24,592 nucleotides of DNA. It comes from DATCVR01 sp036566745 (GTDB taxonomy: Bacteria > Actinomycetota > Actinomycetes > Jiangellales > Jiangellaceae). The stretch spans positions 1 through 24,592 of the forward strand of contig DATCVR010000353.1 of assembly GCA_036566745.1 (NCBI GenBank), written 5' to 3'. Numbering within the stretch: the first letter of the stretch is position 1; the number at the start of each line of letters is the position of its first letter. The translations under genes were made by a program, and so were the position numbers. Positions 1-7,332 of the stretch are shown here, one piece after another. The notes beneath the pieces were generated by a model. It was not told the origin of the DNA. It ran no database searches and saw only the letters and a program-made list of their open reading frames with translations.

Positions 1-1
1 C

Positions 2-550
2 ACCTCGGACGACGCGATCCGGGAGCGGACCGGGCGCGGCTGGGAAGAGTGGTTCGACGCGCTCGACGAGTGGGGCGCCGCCGAACGATCGCACCGCGAC
101 ATCGCCCGCTGGGTGGCCGAGCAGCTGGGCATCGTGCCGCTCGGCTGGGCGGCACAGGCGGTCACGAAGAGTTACGAGCGGGCCCGGCTCGGCCAGGCCG
201 TCGGCGAGCATCCCGACGGGTTCACCGTCACCGCGTCCAGGACGGTGGACGTGAACATCGAGCGGCTGTACGACGCGTTCGTCGACGAGTCGATCCGCGC
301 ACAGTGGCTCCCCGACGGCCAGCTGCGGGAACGCACGGCGACCAGACCGGCCTCGGCCCGGTACGACTGGGACGGCGGCGAGACCCGGGTGGCCGTCACG
401 TTCGCCGCGAAGGACGAGGCGAAGAGCCTGGTCGCGGTCGCGCACTCCCGGATCGTCGACGCCGCCTCGGCCGCCGAGACCAAGGCCTGGTGGCGGGCCC
501 GGCTGACCACGCTCAAGTCCTGGCTGGAGGAGGGCGGAGCCGATGCCTGA
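2..550 (+). CDS. SRPBCC (AHSA1-like) protein with DUF4287-like N-terminus, 5' end missing
   Basis: The reading frame is open from the window edge to the TGA at 548-550, so the true start lies upstream and 182 residues are visible. The first 65 visible residues (starting TSDDAIRERTGRGWEEWFD) resemble the small DUF4287 helical domain, with the pattern RTGRGWEEWF...W...RSHRDIARWV. After it comes a START/SRPBCC-type domain (VTASRTVDVNIERLYDAFVD, then a WLPDG loop), the fold of the AHSA1/polyketide-cyclase superfamily that binds small hydrophobic ligands. The C-terminus (KAWWRARLTTLKSWLEE) is the usual amphipathic closing helix. The stop overlaps the next start by 8 bp, so the two are probably co-translated. 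The actual ligand is unknown. Confidence 0.8.
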   Translation, partial: TSDDAIRERTGRGWEEWFDALDEWGAAERSHRDIARWVAEQLGIVPLGWAAQAVTKSYERARLGQAVGEHPDGFTVTASRTVDVNIERLYDAFVDESIRAQWLPDGQLRERTATRPASARYDWDGGETRVAVTFAAKDEAKSLVAVAHSRIVDAASAAETKAWWRARLTTLKSWLEEGGADA

Positions 551-932
551 CATCGAACCGCTCGCCGTCCTCGCCGCCACATTCGCGGCGTTCGTGCTGG
601 GCTTCGTGTTCTACGGCGTGTTCGGCGGCCAACTGGCACAGGTGAGCGCCGGATCTGGCGCCGATCGGCCGCCGTGGCAGGTGCCGGTCGTCGAGGTGGT
701 CCGTGCCCTGATCCTGGCGACGGTGGTCGCCGGTGTCGCCGCGCTGGGCGGGGTCGACACGTGGACCGGGGGTGTGGTCCTCGGGCTGGTGTTGTGGATC
801 GGCTTCCCGTTCGTTCTCTGGACCGGCGCGATGTTCCACGAGCGCACGCCGCTGAAGCTGGCCGCGATTCACGCTGGCGACTGGCTGGTGAAGCTGCTGG
901 CGATCGGGCTGATCGTCGCCGCTTGGCCCTGA
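543..932 (+). CDS. DUF1761 family small membrane protein
   Basis: This 129-residue protein begins at an ATG inside the end of the preceding gene (8-bp overlap), which fixes the start. It is almost entirely hydrophobic, with about four membrane segments near residues 7-28, 47-68, 73-97 and 112-128. The conserved-looking FVLGFVFYGVFGGQL near the N-terminus and the LKLAAIHAGDWLVKLL stretch near the C-terminus match my recollection of DUF1761 proteins, integral membrane proteins of unknown function. Together with the upstream SRPBCC gene it forms a two-gene unit that converges on the patatin gene, with 30 bp between the stops and no obvious terminator there. Confidence 0.75.
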   Translation: MPDIEPLAVLAATFAAFVLGFVFYGVFGGQLAQVSAGSGADRPPWQVPVVEVVRALILATVVAGVAALGGVDTWTGGVVLGLVLWIGFPFVLWTGAMFHERTPLKLAAIHAGDWLVKLLAIGLIVAAWP

Positions 933-962
933 TCTCCGCGGCGGGCGGTGCCGGGCGCGCGC

Positions 963-2111
963 TCAGGTCTCGACGTCCGCCCCGGCGGCCCAGGGCGCGC
1001 GGGCAGCGTCCTCTCCTGTCACCTCCGGCCGGAGCGGAGTCTTGTGCCGCACGGGGATCATTCGAGGTATCGACGTGAACCGGCCGTCGCGGATCTCCGC
1101 GGTGGGGATGCCGAGGATGGCGGCGTGGGCGAGCGCGTGCGCCTGCCGGATGGCCGTCAGGATGGTCGTGACGTCTCGCTCGTGGCGCGGGATCTCGCGC
1201 ATCCATGGCAGTGGTGCGAGGTCGAGCACGTATGGCGGGCTGTCGCCGGGTTCGGTTCTCCACCGCTGCCATCGGGCGCGATGCTGCCGATATTCGTCCA
1301 GGGAGGCGACGTATCGAGTCCCGAGCCCGGGGGCCGTGCGGTCGAGTATCGCACCAGTCGCCCGGCTCACCAGAGCCGAGAAGTTCACCGGAGCGCCCAT
1401 CGGCCGGGTACTCAGGGACAGCACGTGGGTACAGCCGTCGCGCGCCGCCAGGATCGTCGGATGCGCGGTGAGCACGCCGCCGTCGACGGCCGGCCGGCCA
1501 CGGAACTCGCCGACGCCCGGAACGGCGATGGGCATCCAGCAGCTCGCTCGCAGGGCGGCTTTGAGATCGACACCGGACTCGAACGTCGAGACGCTCTCCG
1601 TCTCCATGGTGTCGACCATGGAGACGGCCACCTGCAGCTGGGGTGATGTGCTCACGAGCTTGTCGTAGGCGAGTGGCTTCGTCGTCTCCAGGACTTGCTC
1701 GAACACATAGTCGAGGTCGAGGATGGCTCGCCCGACGAAGGCCCGGCGGAAGTCGACGAACTGCCGGGTCGGCAGCTCGTCGAGGTAGATCGTCAACGGG
1801 TACCAGCTGTCGCCGGTCAGGAAGTAGGCCGCGTTCACCGCTCCCGACGACGTCCCGTACACCACGTCGAACACCGACCGGAGACCCAGGTCGTCGAGCG
1901 CCGTCAGCATCGCTGCCGAGAGGGCTCCGCGCATGCCGCCGCCCTCGATCGCCAACCCGAGCTTGTGGCCGTCGCCGTGTCCACCGGCCGGGCGTCCGGA
2001 TCGACGGCGGGCACGGATTACCTCCAGCACCGGGTGATCGTCCGCCCAGTGCCGCTCTACCTCATTGCCGGCGCGGGGCGCGTCAGGCCCGGAATCAGTT
2101 CGTAGCTGCAC
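963..2111 (-). CDS. patatin-like phospholipase
   Basis: A 382-residue serine hydrolase of the patatin family, expected to release fatty acids from phospholipids or other acyl lipids with a Ser-Asp dyad. All signature elements are present: the oxyanion-hole glycine string GGGMRG at residues 57-62, the nucleophile elbow GTSSG at 86-90 with Ser88, and the catalytic DGG at 210-212. The start used is a GTG at 2111. The first 45 residues are polar and poorly conserved in character, so a later start is possible. No signal peptide is visible, so it is probably cytosolic or peripheral. It is transcribed away from the APH gene's end with about 110 bp upstream for a promoter. The physiological substrate cannot be read from the sequence. 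Confidence 0.88.
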   Translation of the reverse strand: MQLRTDSGPDAPRAGNEVERHWADDHPVLEVIRARRRSGRPAGGHGDGHKLGLAIEGGGMRGALSAAMLTALDDLGLRSVFDVVYGTSSGAVNAAYFLTGDSWYPLTIYLDELPTRQFVDFRRAFVGRAILDLDYVFEQVLETTKPLAYDKLVSTSPQLQVAVSMVDTMETESVSTFESGVDLKAALRASCWMPIAVPGVGEFRGRPAVDGGVLTAHPTILAARDGCTHVLSLSTRPMGAPVNFSALVSRATGAILDRTAPGLGTRYVASLDEYRQHRARWQRWRTEPGDSPPYVLDLAPLPWMREIPRHERDVTTILTAIRQAHALAHAAILGIPTAEIRDGRFTSIPRMIPVRHKTPLRPEVTGEDAARAPWAAGADVET

Positions 2112-2222
2112 ACCACCTCAGCATCGCGACGAGGGTTTCCATCTGGTTTCTGATCGCTTGACGGCCTGCGTGTCCAGTCGCACGAACGCCGAGACGACAC
2201 GGGCCGGCCCGACGAGCCGGGG

Positions 2223-3107
2223 TCACGCGAGGACGGCGTCGAGGGTACGGCGGGCGGTGCCGGCCATGACCGGGTTGGTGTCCACGTAATACGGAAGGGC
2301 GCCCAGGGCCTGGACCATGGCCCAGGCGCGCCCGCGCTCCCACGTCGTGTCGTCGACGTCGAGTGCCTGCCGGTAGACCTCCCGGGCATCGGGGCCGAGC
2401 AGGTTCCAGGCCGGCATGAGGTCCACCGCCGGGTCGCCGACGCACACGGCGCCCAGGTCGATGACCGCCGCGAGCCGGCCGTCGCGCACGAGCAGGTTGC
2501 CCGGCATCAGGTCGGCGTGGATCCAGACGTCGGCAGCGGCGTGGGGTGCTGTCTCGAGGCAGCTTTCCCAGATCCGGGCGAGCCGCACCGTGTCGGTGAG
2601 GTGGGTGCTCTCGGCGAGGGATCGTCGCAGGTCGTCGTCCCGTGTCCGCAGCGGGCCGCCTCGGGTGAGCCCGTTCCAGCCGCGGCCACCGGTGTCCATG
2701 GCACGGAAGGCGCTGACGAAGCCGGCGAGGTCGCGGGCGAACTGGTGCGGGTCGCCGATGGTGCGGCTGTTCGCGGTGTCGCCGGGTATCCAGCGGTACG
2801 CCGTCCACGGGCCGTCGTAGCCCTCCCCCGGCTCGCCGAGGGCCAGAGGCTCCGGGATCGCGAGCGGCACCTGGGCGGCGATGCGGCGTGCGTGGTCCTG
2901 CTCGTCCAGCAGTTCCTCGCGCAGCTCGGGGTCGCGGCTGGGTCGTAGCGGGAACCGCAGCACGATGTCGTCGCCGAGGCGGAAGAGCGCGTTGACCGTG
3001 CCGTGCGAGGAGAGCGGGCGCACGGGACGCGAACTCCACTGCGGGAACTGGGCGGCCACGAGCGCCGCGACGACGTCCGCCGTGACGTCGACCTGGTCGG
3101 CGTGCAT
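2223..3107 (-). CDS. aminoglycoside phosphotransferase (APH) family kinase
   Basis: A 294-residue APH/choline-kinase fold protein. An N-terminal lobe carries a nucleotide-binding loop region (GTVNALFRLGDDIVLRFP, residues 36-53). The Brenner-type catalytic loop HADLMPGN at 197-204 supplies the catalytic Asp199, and the metal-binding motif follows as IDLGAVCVGDP near 216-225 (DLG in place of DFG). I start it at the ATG at 3107, because the open frame continues 120 codons further upstream only as antisense of the sigma-factor gene. Members phosphorylate aminoglycosides, macrolides or metabolites. The chromosomal setting and lack of mobile markers suggest a housekeeping or intrinsic-resistance member, but the substrate cannot be inferred. 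It is 56 bp downstream of the ECF sigma gene on the same strand and may be co-transcribed. Confidence 0.85.
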   Translation of the reverse strand: MHADQVDVTADVVAALVAAQFPQWSSRPVRPLSSHGTVNALFRLGDDIVLRFPLRPSRDPELREELLDEQDHARRIAAQVPLAIPEPLALGEPGEGYDGPWTAYRWIPGDTANSRTIGDPHQFARDLAGFVSAFRAMDTGGRGWNGLTRGGPLRTRDDDLRRSLAESTHLTDTVRLARIWESCLETAPHAAADVWIHADLMPGNLLVRDGRLAAVIDLGAVCVGDPAVDLMPAWNLLGPDAREVYRQALDVDDTTWERGRAWAMVQALGALPYYVDTNPVMAGTARRTLDAVLA

Positions 3108-3163
3108 CCTCACCGGCCGATCGTCACATCCGGGCGGGCACCGGGGCGAGCGGATTTCGGCGG

Positions 3164-4186
3164 CTACCTGACCGGTCCGGGGCCGACCGACTCGGGGAGC
3201 CCGAACGGCCGGCGCAACGCGGCGTCGAGGAATCGGGTGATGCCGCTGATCCGGTCGCCGGACATCGTGAGGACGATGACGCCCGTGGGGTACGCGGTGG
3301 GCTCGTCCGGCAGCCCGAGATAGCAGCCGAAGGCGGGCTGGCCGTTCGCCCGCGTGGACACGAGCCGGAGCCGCCGCCGGTCGCGCCAGTCGGTGCTGGT
3401 CCGCAGGAAGCTGGCGATCGCCTCCCCGCCCACGTACTCGTGCGGCGCCGGAGGCATGGCCAGCCACGCGTCGTCGGTCAGCAGCGCCACGACGCCGTCG
3501 ATATCGTCTGAGGTGAAGGCGGCGGCGAACCGGTCCGCGAGGTCACGTTCGGCCGTCGAGCCCCGCCCGTCTGCGGGCTCGTGGTCGGCCACCGTGCGCT
3601 GCCGGGCCAGGGCTGCCCGCGCGCGTTGCAGCACACCCTTGACCGCGGTGGGGTTGGTGTCGAGCAGGCCGGCCACCTCCTGCGTCGAGAATCCGAGCAC
3701 GTCGGTGAGGATCACGGCCGCGGTCTGCCGCGGTGGGAGCCGCTGCAGCGCCACGACGAACGCCAGCTGGACGTCGGCACGCGTCTCGTACCGGGCGGCC
3801 GTCCCCGGTGCGGTGTCGGCGAGTTGCTCCAGCCAGGCGTCCGGGTACGGCTGCAGCCACGTCACGTCGCCGACGCGAGAAGGGTCGGGCGGCACGAACG
3901 GAGGCACGGGCTCGGCGGGCGGGCGCCGCTTGGCGTCGCGGATAGCGTTCAGGCAGCGGTTGGTCGCGATGCGGTACAGCCAGGTGCGAAGCGACGAGCG
4001 ACCGGCGAAGCCGTCCAGGCCACGCCAGGCCGCGATCAGCGTCTCCTGGAGCAGATCGTCGGCGTCGGTCAGTGAGCCGAGCATCCGATAGCAGTGCAGA
4101 TGCAGCTCGCGGAGATGCGGCGCGGTCAGCTCGTCGAAGGCCCGCCCGTCCCCGGTCCGGGCGCGGTCGAGGAGGGAGCTGCTCAC
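3164..4186 (-). CDS. ECF sigma factor with C-terminal SnoaL-like domain (SigG/TIGR02960 type)
   Basis: A 340-residue RNA polymerase sigma factor. Region 2 spans roughly residues 10-90 and includes HCYRMLGSLTDADDLLQETL and SLRTWLYRIATNRCLNAIRD. Region 4 lies at about 138-195 (LQRLPPRQTAAVILTDVLGF, then the helix-turn-helix STQEVAGLLDTNPTAVKG). The remaining 140 residues form a SnoaL/NTF2-like domain, as in M. tuberculosis SigG and related groups where a fused C-terminal domain replaces a separate anti-sigma factor. The start is the GTG at 4186. The next gene upstream is divergent and itself encodes a SnoaL-fold protein, a plausible direct target. Family length (about 320-340) agrees. Confidence 0.88.
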   Translation of the reverse strand: MSSSLLDRARTGDGRAFDELTAPHLRELHLHCYRMLGSLTDADDLLQETLIAAWRGLDGFAGRSSLRTWLYRIATNRCLNAIRDAKRRPPAEPVPPFVPPDPSRVGDVTWLQPYPDAWLEQLADTAPGTAARYETRADVQLAFVVALQRLPPRQTAAVILTDVLGFSTQEVAGLLDTNPTAVKGVLQRARAALARQRTVADHEPADGRGSTAERDLADRFAAAFTSDDIDGVVALLTDDAWLAMPPAPHEYVGGEAIASFLRTSTDWRDRRRLRLVSTRANGQPAFGCYLGLPDEPTAYPTGVIVLTMSGDRISGITRFLDAALRRPFGLPESVGPGPVR

Positions 4187-4243
4187 GGACGCATCGTGGC
4201 ACGTCGCGCAGGCGCTGCTCGACGCACCTGACGGAAATCCGCG

Positions 4244-4295
4244 CGGAACCGTTCCGTTCCCGCGCGCGGCGGTGTCTCAACAGACATCACCGCCG
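4244..4295. promoter_or_regulatory. palindromes in the sigma/SnoaL divergent intergenic region
   Basis: Two inverted repeats occupy the 125-bp gap between the divergent genes. The first is CGGAAC-C-GTTCCG (4244-4256), a compact odd palindrome suited to a dimeric regulator. The second has 8-bp arms CGGCGGTG (4267-4274) and CACCGCCG (4288-4295) with inner TCT/AGA pairing. It sits just upstream of the AGGAGA ribosome site (4301-4306) of the SnoaL-like gene, so it could form a 5'-UTR hairpin. No regulator is assigned. Confidence 0.4.
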
Positions 4296-4311
4296 ACACG
4301 AGGAGACCGTC

Positions 4312-4686
4312 ATGACCCGGACCAGCACGGCCCTGCAGACAGCGCTGGCCTACTACGAGGCGTGGACGGCACACGACTTCGACCGAGCGATGACCTTCAT
4401 CGCCGACGACGTCGTGTGCCACGCACCGGCCGGCCGGCTCGAGGGCGCCGCGGCCTTCCGCGCCTTCATGGAGCCGTTCACGAAGACCGTGACTCGCTCC
4501 GAGCTGCTCGCGGCGTTCGGTGACGAACACACCGCGCTGCTGATGTACGACACCGACACCGTGCCGGTGCTCAACGCTCCCGGCGCGGAGTGCCTCACCA
4601 TCGCCGACGACACGATCACCCAGGTCAGGATCATCTTCGACCGGGTGCCGTTCGTGGCCGCCCGCCAGGCGGCGCAAGCCACCTGA
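4312..4686 (+). CDS. SnoaL-like / NTF2-fold small protein
   Basis: A 124-residue single-domain protein with the NTF2/SnoaL pattern: an N-terminal helix (LQTALAYYEAWTAHDFDRAM), then DDVVCHAPAGRLEGAAAFRAFM, a beta-rich middle and the closing strand ITQVRIIFDRVPF. This fold binds or isomerises small hydrophobic molecules, and the reaction here is unknown. I use the ATG at 4312 because AGGAGA lies 6 bases upstream; the longer upstream frame is antisense to the sigma gene. It is divergent from an ECF sigma factor carrying a domain of the same fold, so it probably belongs to that regulon. It ends 33 bp before the convergent proS stop. Confidence 0.8.
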   Translation: MTRTSTALQTALAYYEAWTAHDFDRAMTFIADDVVCHAPAGRLEGAAAFRAFMEPFTKTVTRSELLAAFGDEHTALLMYDTDTVPVLNAPGAECLTIADDTITQVRIIFDRVPFVAARQAAQAT

Positions 4687-4719
4687 ACGGGCAGCCGCCA
4701 GACGGACGGCCGGTCCGGG

Positions 4720-6126
4720 TCAGTAGGCGCGGGCCAGGATCGCGACCAGGCCGGGCTCGTCCTCGGAGTCGGGCACCGAGCCGTCGGGCCGGACCAGGCA
4801 GCGCACCGTGACGCCCTGGCCGTTCGCCTCGGCCTCACCGGACGCACCCACCTCGGACCACGGCACCCGGGCCCAGCCGGTGGCCGTGGCCTCGATCGCG
4901 TCGGCCAGCGAGTCGACCGTGACGGTGCGGGACTCGCGGTGCGCCAGCGCCTCGTCGTACAGCGCCTGTTGGTCGGCGTCGAGCGCGGCGAGCACGGTCG
5001 ACACGATGTCGGACACCGGCACCGGCGTCTTCGTCCCGGCCGTGCGGCGGACCACCACCGCGTTGCCTGCGGCCAGATCGCGCGGGCCGACCTCGATGCG
5101 CACCGGAAAGCCCTTCAGCTCTGCGTCGACGGCCCGGCGGCCGAACGGCGTGTCGACCCGGTCGTCGAGGGCCACCCGGACTCCGGCGTCGCGCAGCGCG
5201 TCACGCAGCTTCGCCGCCGCCTCGGTCACCCCGTCTCCGGACTTGACCACCATGACGTACGCCTGGACCGGTGCCAGGCGGGGCGGCACCCGCAGCCCGT
5301 CGTCGTCGCCGTGCACCATGATCACGCCGCCGATCAGCCGGGTGGTGCTGCCCCACGAAGTGGTCCAGGCATGCTCCACGCTGCCGGTGGCTGAGGAGTA
5401 CGTGATGTCGAACGCCCGGGCGAAGTTCTGCCCCAGCTCGTGACTCGTGCCCATCTGCAGGGCCTTGCCGTCGCCCATCATCGCTTCGAGCGTGTACGTG
5501 CTCGTCGCTCCGGCGAACCGCTCGCGGGCGGTCTTCCGCCCCACCACCACCGGGATGCCCAGCACACTGACCATCAGGTCCTCGTAGGCCTCGTAGAGGA
5601 TCTTGCGCGCATACTCGCGGGCGTCCGCCTCGGTGGCGTGCGCGGTGTGTCCTTCCTGCCACAGGAACTCGCTGGTGCGCAGGAAGAGCCGCGGGCGCAG
5701 CTCCCAGCGCACCACGTTGGCCCACTGGTTGAGCAGCAGCGGCAGATCCCGGTAGGAGTCCACCCACTTGGCCATGAACTCGCCGATCATGGTCTCGCTC
5801 GTCGGCCGGACCACCACGGGCTCGGTGAGCTGCTTGCCGCCGCCGTGGGTGACCACCGCCAGCTCCGGCGCGAAGCCTTCGACGTGTTCGGCCTCGCGCT
5901 TCAGGTAGCTCTCCGGGATGAACAGCGGGAAGTACGCGTTCTCCGCCCCGGCCGCCTTGATCCTGGCGTCCATCTCGGCCTGGATCCGCTCCCAGATGGC
6001 GTACCCGGTAGGTCGGATGACCATGGTGCCGCGCACCGGCCCGTTGTCGGCGAGCTGCGCCTTGGCGATCAGATCCTGGTACCAGCGGGGGAAGTCCTCC
6101 GCGCGAGTAGTGAGCACGCGTGCCAT
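4720..6126 (-). CDS. proS: prolyl-tRNA synthetase, archaeal/eukaryotic-type (ProRS type 3)
   Basis: A class II aminoacyl-tRNA synthetase that charges tRNA-Pro. At 468 residues it lacks the editing insertion of the longer (about 570-residue) bacterial form. Motif 1 (MVIRPTGYAIWERI, 35-48), the proline-binding RPTSET loop (107-112), motif 2 (VVRWELRPRLFLRTSEFLWQ, 138-157) and the motif 3 region (HGDDDGLRVPPRLAPVQ) are all present, followed by the HGTP anticodon-binding domain and a C-terminal extension. The chain ends in tyrosine, as in the archaeal/eukaryotic type. The ATG at 6126 gives the typical MARVLTTRAEDFPRWYQDLI opening. It is transcribed alone. Whether it is the only ProRS of this organism cannot be seen. 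Confidence 0.95.
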   Translation of the reverse strand: MARVLTTRAEDFPRWYQDLIAKAQLADNGPVRGTMVIRPTGYAIWERIQAEMDARIKAAGAENAYFPLFIPESYLKREAEHVEGFAPELAVVTHGGGKQLTEPVVVRPTSETMIGEFMAKWVDSYRDLPLLLNQWANVVRWELRPRLFLRTSEFLWQEGHTAHATEADAREYARKILYEAYEDLMVSVLGIPVVVGRKTARERFAGATSTYTLEAMMGDGKALQMGTSHELGQNFARAFDITYSSATGSVEHAWTTSWGSTTRLIGGVIMVHGDDDGLRVPPRLAPVQAYVMVVKSGDGVTEAAAKLRDALRDAGVRVALDDRVDTPFGRRAVDAELKGFPVRIEVGPRDLAAGNAVVVRRTAGTKTPVPVSDIVSTVLAALDADQQALYDEALAHRESRTVTVDSLADAIEATATGWARVPWSEVGASGEAEANGQGVTVRCLVRPDGSVPDSEDEPGLVAILARAY

Positions 6127-6194
6127 GAGGGCACATGCTAGACGTCCCGACCGCGGTCTACGGGCGGCGGCCACGAGGAGCTGATCGGAGACCG

Positions 6195-6401
6195 ATGGAG
6201 ATCGAGTTCATCACACGGCCGGGAGCGAGCCCGGACGAGGAGGTCGTCCAGGTCCGGCTCGAATGCGCGTCACCGCAGGTGCTCGCGGACCGCCTGGTCG
6301 ACGAGGCGCGCCGGGCCGGAGAGCGGCTCCGCCACCGGCTGCGGATGAGCGGCGCGCCCATCTACGTCTACGTCCTGATCGCACGCAAGAGCGCGGCCTA
6401 G
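6195..6401 (+). CDS. small protein of unknown function (68 aa)
   Basis: An ATG at 6195 follows GGAG (6187-6190) and opens a 68-residue frame (MEIEFITRPGASPDEEVVQV...) with a mixed alpha/beta look: a strand, a charged helix rich in Arg/Glu (residues 31-50), then a hydrophobic strand IYVYVLIAR. No signal peptide or known motif is recognised. It is divergent from proS and is followed directly by two strong hairpins, which supports it being a real transcript end. The function is unknown. Confidence 0.6.
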   Translation: MEIEFITRPGASPDEEVVQVRLECASPQVLADRLVDEARRAGERLRHRLRMSGAPIYVYVLIARKSAA

Positions 6402-6466
6402 GCGAGTCGGGTCCGGGGCCCGGTCATCGGCCAATTGTGGCCGGAACACCCTGTCGACGACGTGTG

Positions 6467-6522
6467 AGTGCCCCCACCCGGGGGGTTGGTGGGGGCACTG
6501 ACGCCCGGCCACGGGGGGCGTC
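6467..6522 (+). terminator. tandem hairpin terminator
   Basis: The first hairpin has perfect 12-bp arms AGTGCCCCCACC (6467-6478) and GGTGGGGGCACT (6488-6499) around a 9-nt loop. A second starts at the next base: GACGCCC (6500-6506) pairs with GGGCGTC (6516-6522). There is no long T tract, as is common in high-GC actinomycetes. They most likely end transcription of the 68-residue gene. Confidence 0.75.
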
Positions 6523-6546
6523 GGCCGGACTCTTTCAGAGTACGCC

Positions 6547-6591
6547 GGTCTAGACCTATTTCATACTGGATCACGCCGACTGGTCTGGACC
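6547..6591. promoter_or_regulatory. two GGTCTAGACC-like palindromes (possible DasR/dre sites)
   Basis: GGTCTAGACC at 6547-6556 is a perfect 10-bp palindrome identical to the core of the DasR response element (about ACTGGTCTAGACCACT). A second copy with one core change, ACTGGTCTGGACC, has its core at 6582-6591, exactly 35 bp downstream. No N-acetylglucosamine gene is adjacent, so the regulatory target is unclear. Either copy alone could be chance. Confidence 0.35.
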
Positions 6592-6808
6592 TGGTGACCG
6601 CGGCCGCGACGAGCCCGGGTGAAATCGACGACGCCGGTCAGGCGAGAGCTTCGACGGATCGCCTTCGCCGAGGACGCGGCTACGCAGATCGCGGCGCTGG
6701 CCGAGCAGGCGCCGGTGCGGGAGTCGAGGGTGATCCGGCGGATGAACTCCCCCCCTGGCCCGGCTGGTCGCCAAGCTGCAGCCGGATGGTCGCCAGGGGT
6801 GATGCCAT
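6592..6808. other. gene-free stretch, possible decayed coding DNA
   Basis: No convincing gene is seen. A short plus-strand frame from a GTG at 6619 reads VRRELRRIAFAEDAATQIAAL and similar, which has the composition of a real helical protein. It runs into low-complexity sequence after about 45 codons and lacks a ribosome site. It may be the remains of a small gene. No RNA gene or repeat is recognised. Confidence 0.3.
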
Positions 6809-6845
6809 GCTGCCGTCCGGCTCGGTGCCCGAGCCGGACGGCAGC
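6809..6845 (-). terminator. strong hairpin terminator of the secreted-peptide gene
   Basis: Perfect 16-bp arms: GCTGCCGTCCGGCTCG (6809-6824) pairs with CGAGCCGGACGGCAGC (6830-6845) around a 5-nt loop. It lies 35 bp beyond the stop of the minus-strand peptide gene at 6880 and is well placed to end that transcript. Confidence 0.75.
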
Positions 6846-6879
6846 TGTGCACGGTCGTCGATCTGACCTGAAGGCCGAT

Positions 6880-7044
6880 CTAGCAGATGTCGCCGCCGTC
6901 GTTGTACACGTCGTTGTAGCCGTCGCCGGCCACACACGGCGCGTAGTTCACCGTGGCACTGGCGCTGACTGCCGACACCGCCATCACGGCGAAGACACCG
7001 ACAACGGTCAGGGCTGTTCTGGTGCTCTTCTTGATCATTCGCAT
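6880..7044 (-). CDS. small secreted peptide precursor (54 aa)
   Basis: The ATG at 7044 (a second ATG lies two codons later at 7038) gives MRMIKKSTRTALTVVGVFAV and continues through MAVSAVSASA, a classic Sec signal peptide: basic n-region, hydrophobic core, AxA-type cleavage near residue 29. The predicted mature part is only about 25 residues, with two cysteines (positions 36 and 54, one being the last residue), two tyrosines in YND repeats (GYND, VYND) and acidic glycine-rich spacing. The two cysteines could form a disulfide loop. The gene stands alone, with a strong terminator behind it and an unusual palindrome ahead of it. I do not recognise a family. It could be an antimicrobial, a signalling peptide or a small cell-envelope protein. 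Confidence 0.6.
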   Translation of the reverse strand: MRMIKKSTRTALTVVGVFAVMAVSAVSASATVNYAPCVAGDGYNDVYNDGGDIC

Positions 7045-7054
7045 GGGCTTGTAC

Positions 7055-7070
7055 GCGGCCGATCGGCCGC
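7055..7070 (-). promoter_or_regulatory. 16-bp palindrome between Shine-Dalgarno-like GGAGGAG and the start codon
   Basis: GCGGCCGATCGGCCGC is a perfect self-complementary palindrome lying 10 bp before the peptide start (minus strand). Just upstream on the minus strand is GGAGGAG (plus 7070-7076), which would be too far from the ATG unless the palindrome folds and brings the two together. It could be a translational control hairpin or an operator. Confidence 0.4.
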
Positions 7071-7076
7071 TCCTCC

Positions 7077-7306
7077 GTCCGGGACCCTGACGACCCGCCC
7101 TGCTGCGGACCGCGCTGGGATGCGCGCGCATCGGGAACGTAACCGAGGGAGATCATCGGCTGGAAGGGCCGAGTCCGGTTTTGCACATCAACGCAAGCCT
7201 GCTCGGACGCATCGGGCGGCCGTGCGAATGGTCCAGGTCTGGTCCAGAGGATTCGAGGTGGCAACGCATTGAGGCGTCGGCCCGATCGCAAGGCCGAGCG
7301 GTGACG
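7077..7306. other. gene-free intergenic stretch
   Basis: This is the upstream region of the secreted-peptide gene plus the trailer of the monooxygenase gene. No coding frame with a ribosome site is visible. A pair of TGGTCC repeats spaced 11 bp (7229 and 7240) resembles the repeats in integrase tails further right, but no other integration trace accompanies it. A TACGTT box on the minus strand near 7140 could be a -10 element, with no good -35 partner. Confidence 0.3.
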
Positions 7307-7330
7307 GGGGCGCCTTCGTCGAGGCGCCCC
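7307..7330 (-). terminator. hairpin terminator after the monooxygenase
   Basis: Perfect 9-bp arms GGGGCGCCT (7307-7315) and AGGCGCCCC (7322-7330) flank a 6-nt loop, 2 bp beyond the stop codon of the minus-strand monooxygenase. Confidence 0.7.
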
Positions 7331-7332
7331 GG

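Noticed and set aside
49..645. Long Arg-rich open frames overlapping real genes throughout 1-14,000
   Set aside because: They are antisense or frame-shifted readings of GC-rich genes, with extreme Arg/Pro/Ala content, no ribosome sites and no recognisable domains.
7229..7245. TGGTCC pair spaced 11 bp as another integration scar
   Set aside because: There is no tRNA fragment, terminator hairpin or integrase-like frame next to it. A short repeat alone is not enough.
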